Of a stretch of 64,000 bases of DNA, positions 1-10,874 are shown in pieces. A model generated the notes under the pieces. It worked only from the letters and a program-made list of their open reading frames with translations. It had not been told where the DNA came from and did not search any database. Source of the stretch: Acanthosepion pharaonis (taxonomy: Eukaryota; Mollusca; Cephalopoda; Sepiida; Sepiidae); contig CAHIKZ030004549.1 in NCBI GenBank assembly GCA_903632075.3, forward strand, positions 975,001 through 1,039,000. Reading direction: 5' to 3'. The translations under genes and the position numbers were made by a program. Each line of letters begins with the position of its first letter. The stretch's first letter is position 1.

Positions 1-250
1 TTTAAAAATCTTGTCTGGATAAATTTAAACCATTTTGTAAAATTGTGTATGTTTCTTATAATAATATCAATAGTTTTGTTAACTGGAGCATTAGTGAATA
101 AATTTTCAGCATCAAGTGAGGTGAGGCTATGGTTTTATTATTGTTTCTTTCTTTAATAAGGATACTAAGAAACTTGTCCATAATTATGAGAGTATCCTAT
201 TTAAAATAAGTAGAAAAACTTGTCTAAAAGACTAAATTATTTAATGAGCC

Positions 251-256
<6 letters not shown>

Positions 257-282
<26 letters not shown>
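257..282. repeat. (TA)n microsatellite
   Basis: Uninterrupted TA dinucleotides. They lie just left of the target-site duplication of the SINE dimer at 307-769. Confidence 0.95.
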
Positions 283-306
283 CATAATTATTATTAAAAT
301 ATTTTT

Positions 307-769
307 GTCTATATTTCTGAGATGAGGTATTATGTACATTATTTACATTATTCGGACTATTGTCCTCATCTTTGTCGCCGCATTTATCACAACGTTTTGT
401 CCGTTGTACACTCCAGCCTTCTTCAGGTGGTTGGAATTTCAAACTGAACCCTTTATTTCGTTCACTGGGGTAGACTATTCTAGTTCCACGTGCCATGTTT
501 GATGGATGTCAGTTATCAGTTATCTCCTGCTAATTTCCCTCTGAAAGTTCTCCACTGCCTTAACCAGGTATTGAACTCACACTCTTTGGGTCCTGTCACT
601 CCATCAAACATGGCACGTGGAACTAGAACAGTCTACCCCAGTGAGCGAAATAAAGGGTTCAGTTCGAAATTCCAACCACCTGAAGAAGGCCGGAGCGTAG
701 AACGGGCGAAACGTTGTGATAAATATAGCGACAAAGATGAGGACAATAGTCCGAATAATGTAAATAATG
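307..769 (-). mobile_element. SINE-A inverted dimer, locus 1
   Basis: Two copies of one tRNA-headed SINE in opposite orientation. Bases 307-600 are a minus-strand copy. It runs from a 3' tail containing GAGGTATTATGTACATTA to the head region, where the complement reads GTGAGTTCAATACC, a B-box-like stretch. Bases 601-769 are a plus-strand copy lacking the head. The arms pair over about 165 bp. The unit is flanked by a 12-bp direct repeat, TAAAATATTTTT, at 295-306 and 770-781, which I read as a target-site duplication. Apparent reading frames on both strands across these arms are shadows of the SINE, not genes. The same architecture occurs at 20753-21202 and 32924-33283. Confidence 0.85.
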
Positions 770-770
770 T

Positions 771-1014
771 AAAATATTTTTATTATAACAGATTACAATA
801 AAAACATTTTACATTGCTACACAAAAACTTTCATGTTTTAGAACTATAATCATTCCTCTTCGGGCAATGGTAGATAACATATAATAAAAATGATTTTTAT
901 GATATGTTATCTAAAATCGCCTGAAGAGGAGTAATTATAGTTCCGAAACATGAAAGTTTTTGTGTGGCGATGTGAAATGTTTTTATTGTAATCTATTATA
1001 ATAAAAATATTTTA
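771..1014. repeat. 244-bp near-perfect palindrome
   Basis: Arms of about 112 bp (roughly 771-882 and 901-1014) are reverse complements with a few mismatches, around a short A/T-rich spacer. Matching landmarks are CACAAAAACTTTCATGTTTT in the left arm and AAACATGAAAGTTTTTGTGT in the right. No coding potential is visible. The SINE dimer at 307-769 is inserted exactly at its left edge, and the right copy of that dimer's target duplication overlaps the arm. It could be a foldback element or a very old inverted dimer. Confidence 0.85.
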
Positions 1015-1106
1015 ATAATATCTTGCTCTACATTGTATTGAAAACTTTTTTAAAAAAGTAAATGCTAAGAACTGTGGATTCTAACACCATCCGTTCTTTC
1101 TCTTTC

Positions 1107-1109
<3 letters not shown>

Positions 1110-1173
<64 letters not shown>
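1110..1173. repeat. (TA)n microsatellite
   Basis: 64 bp of TA. The preceding 1020-1105 (TCTTGCTCTACATTGTATTG and onward) is a degenerate copy of a repeat also seen at 47205-47320 and, inverted, at 49140-49195. Each copy lies beside or close to a TA array. Confidence 0.9.
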
Positions 1174-1176
<3 letters not shown>

Positions 1177-1249
1177 CTGATAGATGTCACTATTACCTTG
1201 GCATGTATTCAAATGAAATTTCCTTTAGTTCCACCAGTACAAAGTTTTA

Positions 1250-1440
1250 CGGATTGGACACATGATACTACCATGGAGATGAATCAGCCTCATTTCCTTA
1301 ATGTCCAAAATCTCAAAAGAAAGTGCCACTTAAACATCTTTTTCTCAGGAACTGGAACTTTATGTGGGTGCTTTAGTCCTAATGACCTCAATCTCTTCAA
1401 TTCAAGGGTCAATTGTTATTTATCCTCCTTATCCTCATAA
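1250..1440 (+). pseudogene. LINE C-terminal relic
   Basis: The frame ending at the TAA near 1438-1440 contains GCFSPNDLNLFNSRVNCYLS. This resembles the end of CR1/L2/Jockey-type reverse transcriptases, where a 'P..YNL..FKSRVNRYL'-like segment precedes the stop. A related end occurs at 45760-46015. Upstream residues are not recognisable, so only the tail can be supported. No functional protein is implied. Confidence 0.4.
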
Positions 1441-1459
1441 TCTTCACTTGCTATAACCT

Positions 1460-2814
1460 TCTATCCCACTTATCTCATTCAATTCACGTTACCATTCCAA
1501 CAAGAACATTCTGCCTGGAATAACCTCACCAGACTTTTATTCAATGAAGTTTAGCATAAAAAATAAATAAACTAAAACAATATTAAAATTTAATCTTGGT
1601 TACAACAAAGGAAACAAAAAATAAATACTATTTTATTTTTTATTTTTTTTTTTAATAGTTCAGTGTTTGGTTGAAGCTGGTAGTGTAGGAGGGCAGCTTG
1701 AGATCCAAACATTACCCCTTGGGCCCAAGCAATGCCACAGAAGTAAATGATTCATTTGATACCTCAGATGTTGATAAGATATTTTTAAGAGCAAAGATGG
1801 CTGGGCTGTTATAAAAGGTATCTTTCTTAGCCTTGAGGTGGAATAGGTTTTTCGTCGGTCATACAGATAAGAATTAAGCAGTTACATTAACACTTGAAAA
1901 ATCAAAATAGAAAATAAGTTAATTACAACTATTCAATATGATATACCTATACTTGCCTAATTCAGAGGTCAGTTTTGTTGGCTAAAATCTATCCAATATG
2001 AGAAATCAGAACAAATCTGAAGAACAACATTTTTCAAATTATTTCAACTGTTAGTGTATAAGAAACTTCACTGTGCTTGAAGCCAGAAAAATACTGAAAA
2101 ATGGCATTTTCACTCTCAAGTCCAAATAACTATCAGGGCTGGTGCAAGAATCTCTTGCCTCCTTGGAATCTATGATACCCCTCCAATCTATGATATTCTA
2201 CTGCATCTCAATTACCATAAGGAAGTATTCATATAAAATACAAATTTTATTATAATCTACTTATGCACAATAATGGATTATATGCAATATAGGCGAACAA
2301 TTCAACTAGAAAAATTGAAAATAAATACAATGTATCTAAATACAAATTGTAGACATACATAATAGATAATTCCATTTTAAATAAATTAATGATGTTTTAC
2401 TGCAATTTTTTTGTTAAAATGTTGAATAATTTCACACATTCAACATTATGGATTAAAAAATAGTGAATTTTCTATGTTTTTTGAGACTTAGCATGAGATA
2501 AAACAAATTCCAGTATCACCCCATGCAAAGCAGTAAAGTCACTAAGACACAAGGAGTTACAATGTGTGGAAGAATTAGAAACAGAAATATTAACAATAAG
2601 CAGGAAGAGAAAAGAGTAATCAAAACAATAGACAGCGATTGACATTGCATTTAAATTTTTACAAATTAAAGTTGGCTGAAAAGCATGGAGCCAGAATTAT
2701 GGAGTGATTTTTCTTATTTTATTTCTCTTTAGTGTCTGTCGTGTCAGACTAACATCAGATTGCAGGAAAAAAGTTGATATATCTGCAAGTGAATATTGAA
2801 ATCACACTCTAATA
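1460..2814. other. No gene recognised
   Basis: A+T-rich sequence with stops in all frames. I see no repeat family member and no RNA gene. Confidence 0.6.
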
Positions 2815-3671
2815 ACACTGGTCAACACAATTTTTGGTGCCAAGAAACAAAACATGTTCTTTAGCTGATTTGATGGTGCTGGTTCTGAAAATGACTAGTT
2901 TTTCATGGTTAGCTGCTGTTTTTTTGTACAGAAATTACTCATTTTTGGAAAAAAGATCAATATACAATCTTGGCTGATCACAAAATTTAGTTAATAAAGG
3001 ATGTAGAAACTCATCAATTTTTAGTATGGCCTAGCAATTTATGTCAGCCACCTGAAATAAAATATTTTTATAAGAAAAAAGTGTTTCTGAGTTAAAAAAA
3101 ATTTTAAAATAGAAGTACGAAATTTTTCCAATTTCTTGCCAAAATTCAAATTAACTCATAAACTTTATCAGTAATACACTTTAGTAAACCTGATAATTAA
3201 GGTGACATAAAAAAAATGAAACCCTAAAATCTTCTGCAGTATCAAAAGAGACTTCAATAACATTGACCATCACAGACAATCAAGAAAGAGAATCTATTAA
3301 CCATAGTTTTTATGTTCACGAATGTTTTATTTCTGCTGTTAATTTATTAAATGATTTGATGAAGATACTTGTTGGTCTTAGTATATTCAATCATGTTATT
3401 TTTAAAATAGTATTTCTTCAATAAGCAGAACAATGTGTTGGTTTGAAATACGAATTGAGAGGTTTCTATGATTTTATTTTGAGAAATATTGCCATTTATT
3501 TATATGAAAAAAAATGCTTTTTTTCCACAAAATGAGGCATTTCTTTACAGCAAAAATGGTAGCTAACCAAGAAAAAGTAAGGTCATTTTCAGATTCAGCA
3601 CCCTCAAATTAGCTAAAAGATATTTGGTGTCTCAACACCATTTCAAATTTTTTTTTTTTGTTGACCAGTGT
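2815..3671. mobile_element. Non-autonomous DNA transposon with long TIRs
   Basis: Both ends read ACACTGGTCAACA inward. Homology continues for about 130 bp on each side, for example TTCTGAAAATGAC in the left arm and, on the complement, CTGAAAATGACC in the right. The 590-bp core has no transposase. The flanks (CTCTAATA left, AAATTTGA right) show no convincing target duplication, so the superfamily is unassigned. Confidence 0.7.
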
Positions 3672-5410
3672 AAATTTGATTCAAGCTTAAAACATTTTCA
3701 AGATGGACTTAAGTGTTCAATTTATTGATGCAAAATACAAAGCTTGATTTGTAACTAAAATTTGTTTTTTAACTGTTTATTCACTTGCAAATTTTTAAAG
3801 GTGGCAATGTAATAATCAACTAATTACTAATTAGATCCCACGGTCTGTTACCAAATAATGGGTCCTCAGTCTTTTATTATTATTATGTCTTACGTTCGTC
3901 TCCCTACAAGTCTCACCTATTTAAGATTCTCACGTATTGCATGAACAAAGCCAAGAAAAATAAATGCCAATGAATAATGTACACTGACATGCAAAACATT
4001 TGGGCCATTTTAGAAAATTAGTTACTTTTGTTAATTTTACCCCAAAATGATTGATAAGCAATATTCTTTTCTCAGTACATTTGTTGATCTTTGAAGGCCA
4101 GAAAACAAATTACTGCATTTCCATTAATTTTGTACGGTGGATGATAGAGCATCTTAATCACAGTCATGCTAAGATATAAGGCCACACAAAAATACTAGGT
4201 GACCAGCAAGAATTTTACCTTTCATCTCTTTTTAAAAAGTTTTTTTTTTCTTTTTTAAAATGTGATCTTTGTTACAATAGTACAAAAAAGCAAAGCATGG
4301 AATTAGTAATTAATGTTACTGCCTTTGGCTCAAATTATTGCCTCAATTTGATGAGGCATTCATCGGGACAAGGTCCAGATTTACATTTGGGAAAAATATA
4401 ATAAAAAGTTAATGTTGTATCCTTAAAGAGGTTACAAACAGATAAAGGTGGTATGCAAGTGAAGGAACAACAATACATGCATAGATGAAAGAAAGAGAGG
4501 TAAAAGAGAATACGCTACTGAAAGACAGGGAATTGTTTAGCAGTCTGCTAATTCCCGAAGCAAGAATATTTGCCAACCACCCCACATGGTCAGATGTGGC
4601 ATAAGACTAAATTTAACATGGGGTATCTGAGCCCATAGGCTTGGGGAAAATTTCCCATAGACCCTGTAAAAAACGGGGTCGGGTAGCTGTCTACCACCCC
4701 AGATGAGATTCAGCCCTTCAGCATAGCCTCGTCTGGGATCCTCTCTGCCCGAAAGAAGAGAGTTCGACTAGCTTTGCTGGAGATGAATCTCTAACTAATT
4801 CCTGAATCAAGTCTCAGGTATATCCTGTACACACTATATATATTTACTGATATAGTCAGTCCACAATAGATATTAGGGAGTGTGGAACATTCCATTACAA
4901 CAGTTAAGCTTATTGGTTAAATGTAAAAAAATCTTGTTTAAATTATATATTATAATTGTTTTTTTTTTAAATATAATGACAACACCAAAATTGAAACTTC
5001 AATTCAAATTCAATCATAAAAATTAAACTTTAAATTAAAATTATAATATTATGCTTTACTATTTGTATCGAGCCCTGTTTTTTAATCCTAGAACACTAAA
5101 CATGGGTCTATAGCAAATTTTCCTAAAATTTTTAATTACAATTTTCAGTACCTGATTTTCTTACCTAAATAATGTTTTTCAGTTCCTATTAATGTTAACT
5201 CAAAGTACAAAGTTTGAAGTGCCTGCATGTAAAATATTTCAAATAATGATTTATATTTAATTTTTTTTTTGATATTTTCAAAATCGGGTATGATATACCA
5301 ATGGTTAGTAGTGATGTAATTTTAATTGATGGTTAGTGATCTTGGATTAAAAATACAAATAAATGCTTGAATTATAAATCTCATTGTTCTTTCATATTAT
5401 GTATTATTTT
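3672..5410. other. No gene recognised; one G+C-richer block
   Basis: Mostly A+T-rich. The block at about 4530-4800 is visibly richer in G+C (CCCTGTAAAAAACGGGGTCG, then CACCCCAGATGAGATTCAGC). It has no long open frame and no family I recognise. Its TCAGATGTGGCATAAG at 4588 resembles TCAGATGTGGCACAAG at 18814, so it may be an interspersed repeat. Confidence 0.5.
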
Positions 5411-5411
5411 A

Positions 5412-5430
5412 ATATATATATATATATATA
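5412..5430. repeat. (TA)n microsatellite
   Basis: Short TA array. Confidence 0.9.
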
Positions 5431-5687
5431 AGTGTGCAGGTATGCAGAAAATAGAAAAGAACACGTTGGGTGCATAATCAGGGGTTCCTTAGTAATTTTG
5501 TTTTTATTTTTAAGAAGACAGTGCTCCATACAGAAGTAGAGCTTATATTATAATATTTTTTGTTTAAAAATATGATTCCTTCGCTACATAAGAGTTCTCA
5601 TGTTTCAAAAACGAGAGCCAAAACCATCCAAATAATTATTAAAATTAAGTTGAATTGAGGTGTTTAGTCCCGTTTCATCTTCAAGCA

Positions 5688-5723
5688 AAATTTTAGGAAT
5701 CTAAATTAGGATTCCTAAAATTT
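5688..5723. repeat. Perfect 14-bp hairpin
   Basis: AAATTTTAGGAATC (5688-5701) pairs perfectly with 5710-5723 across an 8-nt loop. There is no T-run or gene context to call it a terminator. It abuts the (TA)n array at 5731-5765. Confidence 0.8.
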
Positions 5724-5725
5724 AA

Positions 5726-5730
<5 letters not shown>

Positions 5731-5765
<35 letters not shown>
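5731..5765. repeat. (TA)n microsatellite
   Basis: 35 bp of TA. Confidence 0.95.
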
Positions 5766-5768
<3 letters not shown>

Positions 5769-7300
5769 TACTTAATTTTAAAAGTTTTTTTTTATTATAC
5801 ATGAAAAATAATATTTTTCATTTATCTAACCATTTACACCCCATTTTATGCATAGAAATATTTGAAAATCATGAAAAAGAACAGTCAATCTTGGGAGCAT
5901 CCAAAATAAAAAAAGATGCTATTTTGAAAAATATTTTGTGTGTGTGTGTTTATGTTTGCGTAAAGACTGTTTATGTCTGTGAGTTGCTAAATATATCCAA
6001 AACCTGCAAAAAGAGGAGCCATGTTGCCTTTGACTGTGTCTGAGAAACTTAACCCCCCCCCAACTCATCACCTTTTAAATTCCTGCTTTTACTGCTTGTT
6101 TACTTGTCACCCACCTGTACAGATCTTGTTGCATGTAATTTAATGTTTGTACATTGCATCTCATCTCATGAGAGAAAGAGAAAAGTTCTTTTAACGTTGC
6201 TTCTATTAATTCCTGTCAAGCTTCCCATCACGTTTGGACACTGTCCGACTTCTGCTGATTTTTTTTTTTTTTCCTACTGAGTGGGGAAATGAAATTGTCT
6301 TTGCTCCCCCCATGACTGATACTTTCTTTTTCTTTCCCTTGAGAAAACCAGTTTGACCTTGGTTCTGTAGATATATTTATTTTTTCGGTCTGGTTCTTCT
6401 GCCATTTTGCCTTCTCTATATCATGTTGGCTATTTTGGTCTTTCTCATTCCCTCTTTTTTTTTTTTTATCTTCTAGTAGTTCTTACCAACCTCCTCTTCC
6501 TCTTTGTCATACCAATACCCCACTTATTTACTACTCAACCTATTTATCTACTTTTCATGTGGCTTTTAAAATCGGCAGAGAATGTTTCTACAGTTTCTCT
6601 CATGCATACACACACATAGATATTATTATCACATTATAGTTTTGCATGTCCCTTCCTTCGTTAGTTAATATAACTGTTATGCCTTACCAATACCTCATAA
6701 ATAATGGACTATTCTGTTTTGATCTAGGAAAAATGGAAAAGACATATCAGAGATGCTGTTTGGTTCCATTGAGAAAAAGAAAGATAGAAAGTGAAGATAG
6801 AGGAGGTGAAAATGCTCTCCTATGTTTAATGTCTGCTATAGTGAAAAACTTGTCAATTTTGAATCTTTTCATTTGTACCCTCTTACTTCTTTAAATAATG
6901 ACCTGCATTCATACTTATGTTTGTTATTGCAATATGTTGTTAAAACTGGTAAACTCAAATATTTGACAATGTAACGGGGGATTTTCTACAGGTATTTTAT
7001 AGTCATAAAACTTGCAAGGAACTTAATCATTAACCTAAAAGTTATGATTCATCAGAAAATTCGAATATAAAAAGCATGAAATATTTAAAGGTACTACCAG
7101 AATATATTATTATTTTATAAGTAAACTCTTTTATAATATATATTCTTATCTCACTATCTCTCTACAGATTATATATATAATATACAATATAAAATAATAT
7201 ACTGTAATAGGAGGCCAAAAACAGCCGTGCCTAAAAGGTATAAACATGAAAAAGTGCTCAATACAAAATTCCAAAATAGGAAATGCAAGAGCAAAGACAT
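5766..7300. other. No gene recognised
   Basis: Contains a poly-C run at 6053-6061, a T/C-rich stretch at 6250-6480 and a small (CA)n near 6606. Short open frames here resemble no protein I know. Confidence 0.6.
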
Positions 7301-7427
7301 TTACAAAACACTGAAGTGCAGTCTACCTTATTACCTCAGTTTCAATTGCAAGGTCTCTTCAGGCAAGAAGGAGACCTTGCAGTTGAAACCCAGGTAGTAA
7401 GGTAGGCTGCATTTTAGTGTTTTGTAA
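7301..7427. repeat. Long hairpin, about 55-bp stem
   Basis: The left arm (7301-7356, including GCAGTCTACCTTATTACC) pairs with the right arm (7372-7427, including GTAGTAAGGTAGGCTGC) around a loop of about 15 nt, with only a few mismatches. No ends or target duplication are obvious. It could be a small foldback MITE. Confidence 0.85.
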
Positions 7428-7790
7428 ATATATATTCAAGCATGTTTGGTTGAATAATCTGGACATAATATTATGTCTATTTATTTTTATTTTAATCCTC
7501 TCAAATTTTTGGATCAACTTCTTAACATTGATATGAAATACATTAAGGAAGGTACCGTAGTTTTGATTTGTTTTTCATTTCTTTTATTTTCCCAAGTACT
7601 TTCAATCTCATTCAAGATCATCTTTGCTAAGACAAAAAATTAATGCAATTGATAGTTGTGAGTTTTTTGTAAATGCTCATGAAATGAGCTCTGTTATAAT
7701 TATGAACATGTATGAACACACTCCATTATAGTCATTGTAAGGGAGGTAACTTAATTTATATTTTTTATTATTAATGTTTTAAAATACTCA
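7428..7790 (+). repeat. Interspersed repeat R-X, copy 1
   Basis: Begins TTCAAGCATGTTTGGTTGAA after a short TA tract and includes CCCAAGTACTTTCAATCTCA and GGGAGGTAACTTA. Homologous to 8085-8365 and 47320-47640. Non-coding and of unknown class. Confidence 0.65.
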
Positions 7791-7869
7791 ACCTGCAATT
7801 TTCGAAAAGAAAATTTTTTTAAATTGGAAGAGATTGAAAGTACTTATGAAAATAACTATATCTGTAAAA

Positions 7870-7990
7870 TGACTATGAATAAAGGCAAAAGGAAAACTTT
7901 TCTTTACCAATGTGTTTTGTCCTCTGATGTGCTTTATCAAGGCAAATGTAAGGATTTTATTTTGCAACAAGTATTTATAAACAGAAGCAA
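7870..7990 (+). repeat. Interspersed repeat R-Y, plus copy
   Basis: TTTGTCCTCTGATGTGCTTT, then ATCAAGGCAAATGTAAGGAT and ATTTTGCAACAA, recur inverted at 9100-9225 and degenerately at 36425-36610. Open frames here are incidental. Confidence 0.6.
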
Positions 7991-8084
7991 AAATATATAC
8001 ATACTATGATAAAAATATAGTTTTAAGGTCACACACACACACACATATATATGTATATATATTCTCTCAAATCTACAGATCACT

Positions 8085-8365
8085 TTCTTAGTGCTGTTAA
8101 AAAACTGAGTAAGAAAGACAACATAGTTTTGATTATTTCTTTTATTTTCCGAAATACTTTCAATCTCTTCCAAAATCATCTTCAGGGGTGAATTGTTAAC
8201 ACAGAAATTAATGTAAATGATCCTGGAAAAGATTGCAAGTACTTTATAGTGATTTTCTTAATCAGTTTTATAAGAACATTAAGAAATTGATCCCTGAATT
8301 TGAGAGGATTAAAATAAAATAGACATAATGTGTCCAGATTATTCCACCAAACATACTTGAATGAA
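8085..8365. repeat. Interspersed repeat R-X, rearranged copy
   Basis: 8085-8215 matches 7540-7680 in the same direction, while 8235-8365 matches 7428-7530 in reverse complement (CAAACATACTTGAATG at its end). Two inverted pieces of one family are thus joined, and the outer end again abuts (TA)n at 8381-8402. Confidence 0.65.
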
Positions 8366-8380
8366 GGTATGCTGCCTAAA

Positions 8381-8402
8381 TATATATATATATATATATA
8401 TA
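8381..8402. repeat. (TA)n microsatellite
   Basis: Short TA array after the R-X repeat. Confidence 0.9.
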
Positions 8403-8653
8403 AATATGTATTATTTTAATATGTATACTCTGGCAGTGTGAAAAAAACCTGGACTATACAATTTGTAAATAAAAATATATTTTGAACAAACCGATAACAG
8501 GAAAAAAAATTTACAGTAAAAAATAGAAAAGACTAAAGACATCCATGTTTGTCAGAAAAAAGCTATCAGCACCGCAATGCCTTGTCAAAAGAAAAAACAT
8601 CAACAGTAACTTAAGTAAAAATGTAAAATCTTCAATACACTAAGTATAGCAAA

Positions 8654-8686
8654 ATCTTCAGGGTACTACTTCAGTACCCTGAAGAT
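8654..8686. repeat. Perfect 14-bp hairpin, 5-nt loop
   Basis: ATCTTCAGGGTACT (8654-8667), loop ACTTC, then the exact reverse complement at 8673-8686. The stem is too short for a typical animal miRNA precursor. Confidence 0.85.
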
Positions 8687-8727
8687 CTGTTAGGTGAAAC
8701 CTTGGTAGGTAGGTTCTGGCTCACTAG

Positions 8728-8732
<5 letters not shown>

Positions 8733-8776
<44 letters not shown>
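8733..8776. repeat. (TA)n microsatellite
   Basis: 44 bp of TA. Confidence 0.95.
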
Positions 8777-8778
<2 letters not shown>

Positions 8779-9099
8779 CTGTAAAAGGACAAAATGAATA
8801 AATACAAAAAGAAAAATTAGTCGACACATTTTAACCTCTGATGTTAAAAAAAATTAAAAGAAAATCGTTAAATTCCTTTTATTAAAATATGTAATACATA
8901 AATTAAGGCCAAACTGAACTAAAATAAATATTATTTACATTGGAAAAGAAGTACAATAACAATATTATTTAATTCACTTTTGTTTATTAGATATTAAATT
9001 ACATCACTTAGCATCCTCCATAATTTTCCTAGACTTTTCAGTTAACCTGATGAATATTTATAAACATTACCTAAATTTCAAAGTTTAGAAAAACTAATA

Positions 9100-9225
9100 A
9101 CTTTCATTTGCAAATAGTTGTTGCAAAATAAAATCCTTACATTTGCCTTGATAAAGTCCATCAGAGGACAAAGCGCATCAGCTAAGAGAAGTTTTCCTTT
9201 AGTCTTTTGCTTAAAAAGTTGGTTC
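9100..9225 (-). repeat. Interspersed repeat R-Y, minus copy
   Basis: Reverse complement of 7870-7990: AAATCCTTACATTTGCCTTG then ATAAAGTCCATCAGAGGACA. The pair lies about 1.1 kb apart in opposite orientation. Confidence 0.6.
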
Positions 9226-9239
9226 ACTGAGACATGCGA

Positions 9240-9600
9240 GACAATTTTTCTCTCTAGAATTTATCATACATATCTGTAAGTCTGTCATTCATCCATGCTT
9301 AGAATATTGCTGCTACATATGGTCTGGTGCCCATGCTATTTACCTTGAGCTCTTTGATAAAATCCAAAGAAGAATCAGCAATATTATTGATCCTGATCTG
9401 GCATCTCAGCTTCAGTCACTTTACCACCACTGTAAGGTTGCATCCCTGTGCCTTTTCTATAAATACTTTTCTGGTAAATGTTCAGAAAAGCTCTTACATA
9501 GATATTTTTAAGTTAAGCATAGTATTAGACTGGCATCAAGATCTTATCAATTTGCAGTTGAACTGATTAGATGTAGCCATAATATACAATTGATAGAAAT
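9240..9600 (+). pseudogene. Jockey-like LINE, RT C-terminal relic
   Basis: Translation gives SVIHPCLEYCCYIWSGA, then KIQRRISNIIDPDLASQLQS, then VASLCLFYKYFSG. This is the post-RT region of APE-type LINEs ('hP.leYc...WsGa', 'iQ.ri.n.i'). The same blocks occur on the minus strand at 57880-58545 and 50955-51720, so these are copies of one family. The relic lacks the RT core and has a stop near its end. It is a 5'-truncated insertion. Confidence 0.75.
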
Positions 9601-10284
9601 TAGGAGGATTTGAGATAATTATAATTAAGTAATTCATTGAGTCTAGAAGAATAATAATTATACATTTTTTTTTCTCATCGGTGCTACCATTGAGGAAAAA
9701 AATGTATATTTATGTGTATGTGTCTTTGTGTGTAAGTAAAATAGGGGAGAATAAGTTAAAAAATGATCTTTTACAAAAATGTATAAAAAAAAGATAAGCA
9801 CACAAATTGTAGGAAATATTTCTGAAACACAATTTTTGATAGGATCAATCAATGGTCACAAGTCCTTCAAAAAAGGAAAAAGGAGGAGGGTGTGGTAGTG
9901 TCTCTTTATTCACCCATAAATTGACAAATCACCAAGTAACAAAAAGTTGAGATTCCACGGTAATATTTATATATATTATAGTTTATATATATTGACATTT
10001 TCTATAAATGACTTGATAAAATGTTATTAAGTTTATTATTTGTCATATGATCCAAAATAAAACTTACATTTATTCTCTAAATGAGTATAATGTCATGAAT
10101 ACTTTTTCTTTTAATTTTAACTAGTGATTGATGTTAAAATGACTTTGATTTCAACTCTTGAGATACCCTAAAGAGATATTTAAAAAATTTAGTAATACCC
10201 TTTGACCTGGACTAGGTCTGGAGCCTTATTCAGCAACCAAGAAACAGTGTCTTGATAAAAGTGCCAAGCCTCCTGTGCTGTGAA
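9601..10284. other. No gene recognised
   Basis: A+T-rich, with GT/TA-rich stretches near 9700-9740. Nothing supportable. Confidence 0.6.
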
Positions 10285-10400
10285 CAGATTAATAGAAGTA
10301 GATAGGTTCGCCTATCATCTGGTCAGTACTCCTTCCATTTTTATTGAACAGAGGTTGAGTTTTATCCCTTGTTTCCTGTTTAGGATATAGTTGACCAATT
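10285..10400. repeat. Interspersed repeat R-Z
   Basis: CCTATCATCTGGTCAGTACT, then TTGAACAGAGGTTGAG and TTTCCTGTTTAGG. Homologous to 41400-41515 (same direction) and 38880-38965 (reverse complement). Class unknown. Confidence 0.6.
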
Positions 10401-10644
10401 CTTTCTTCCATAGCCTTAATCTTAACTTTTTGGTATTTTGACTGATCAGCAGCTGCAACTATTCATTATGAGAGTACACGGTCCACAGTTTCCTGGTTGC
10501 TGCTTCCAGATGGTAATAAGGAGCCTAAACTCTTTAGTAGCACTTAGAAAGGTTGCTCTGATCAACAATGGCATAATTGTATTTGTAGTGGCAAGTTGAA
10601 CATGATCCCTGCATGTATTTCTGATAGTCAACCCTGAAATCACA

Positions 10645-10651
<7 letters not shown>

Positions 10652-10702
<51 letters not shown>
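10652..10702. repeat. (TA)n-(CA)n compound microsatellite
   Basis: TA array passing into ACACACACACA. It directly abuts the mariner-like end at 10703. Confidence 0.95.
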
Positions 10703-10745
10703 TATGGGTGGCTGAAAAGTGCTTGGCCTGACTAAGAAGAAATTC
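10703..10745 (+). mobile_element. Mariner-like terminal sequence
   Basis: GGTGGCTGAAAAGTGCTTGG, CCTGACTAAG resembles the terminal motif on the mariner relic (GGTTGGCTGAAAA...TTCATAGG, complement of 32667-32702). No partner end or transposase was found. Support is by motif only. Confidence 0.4.
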
Positions 10746-10826
10746 AAAAAATATCCTGATGTTTCATCAGTTGGTTAGAATTTTGAATGTGGGTTAGGGC
10801 CAAAATTATTTCACCACTCTTTTGTG

Positions 10827-10829
<3 letters not shown>

Positions 10830-10872
<43 letters not shown>
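10830..10872. repeat. (TA)n microsatellite
   Basis: TA array that passes without a gap into the left end of the Tc1 foldback derivative. Confidence 0.95.

Positions 10873-10874
<2 letters not shown>

Noticed and set aside
224..801. Open frames of 90 and 103 codons on opposite strands with nearly the same protein
   Set aside because: They are the two arms of the SINE inverted dimer. The same frame is broken in other copies.
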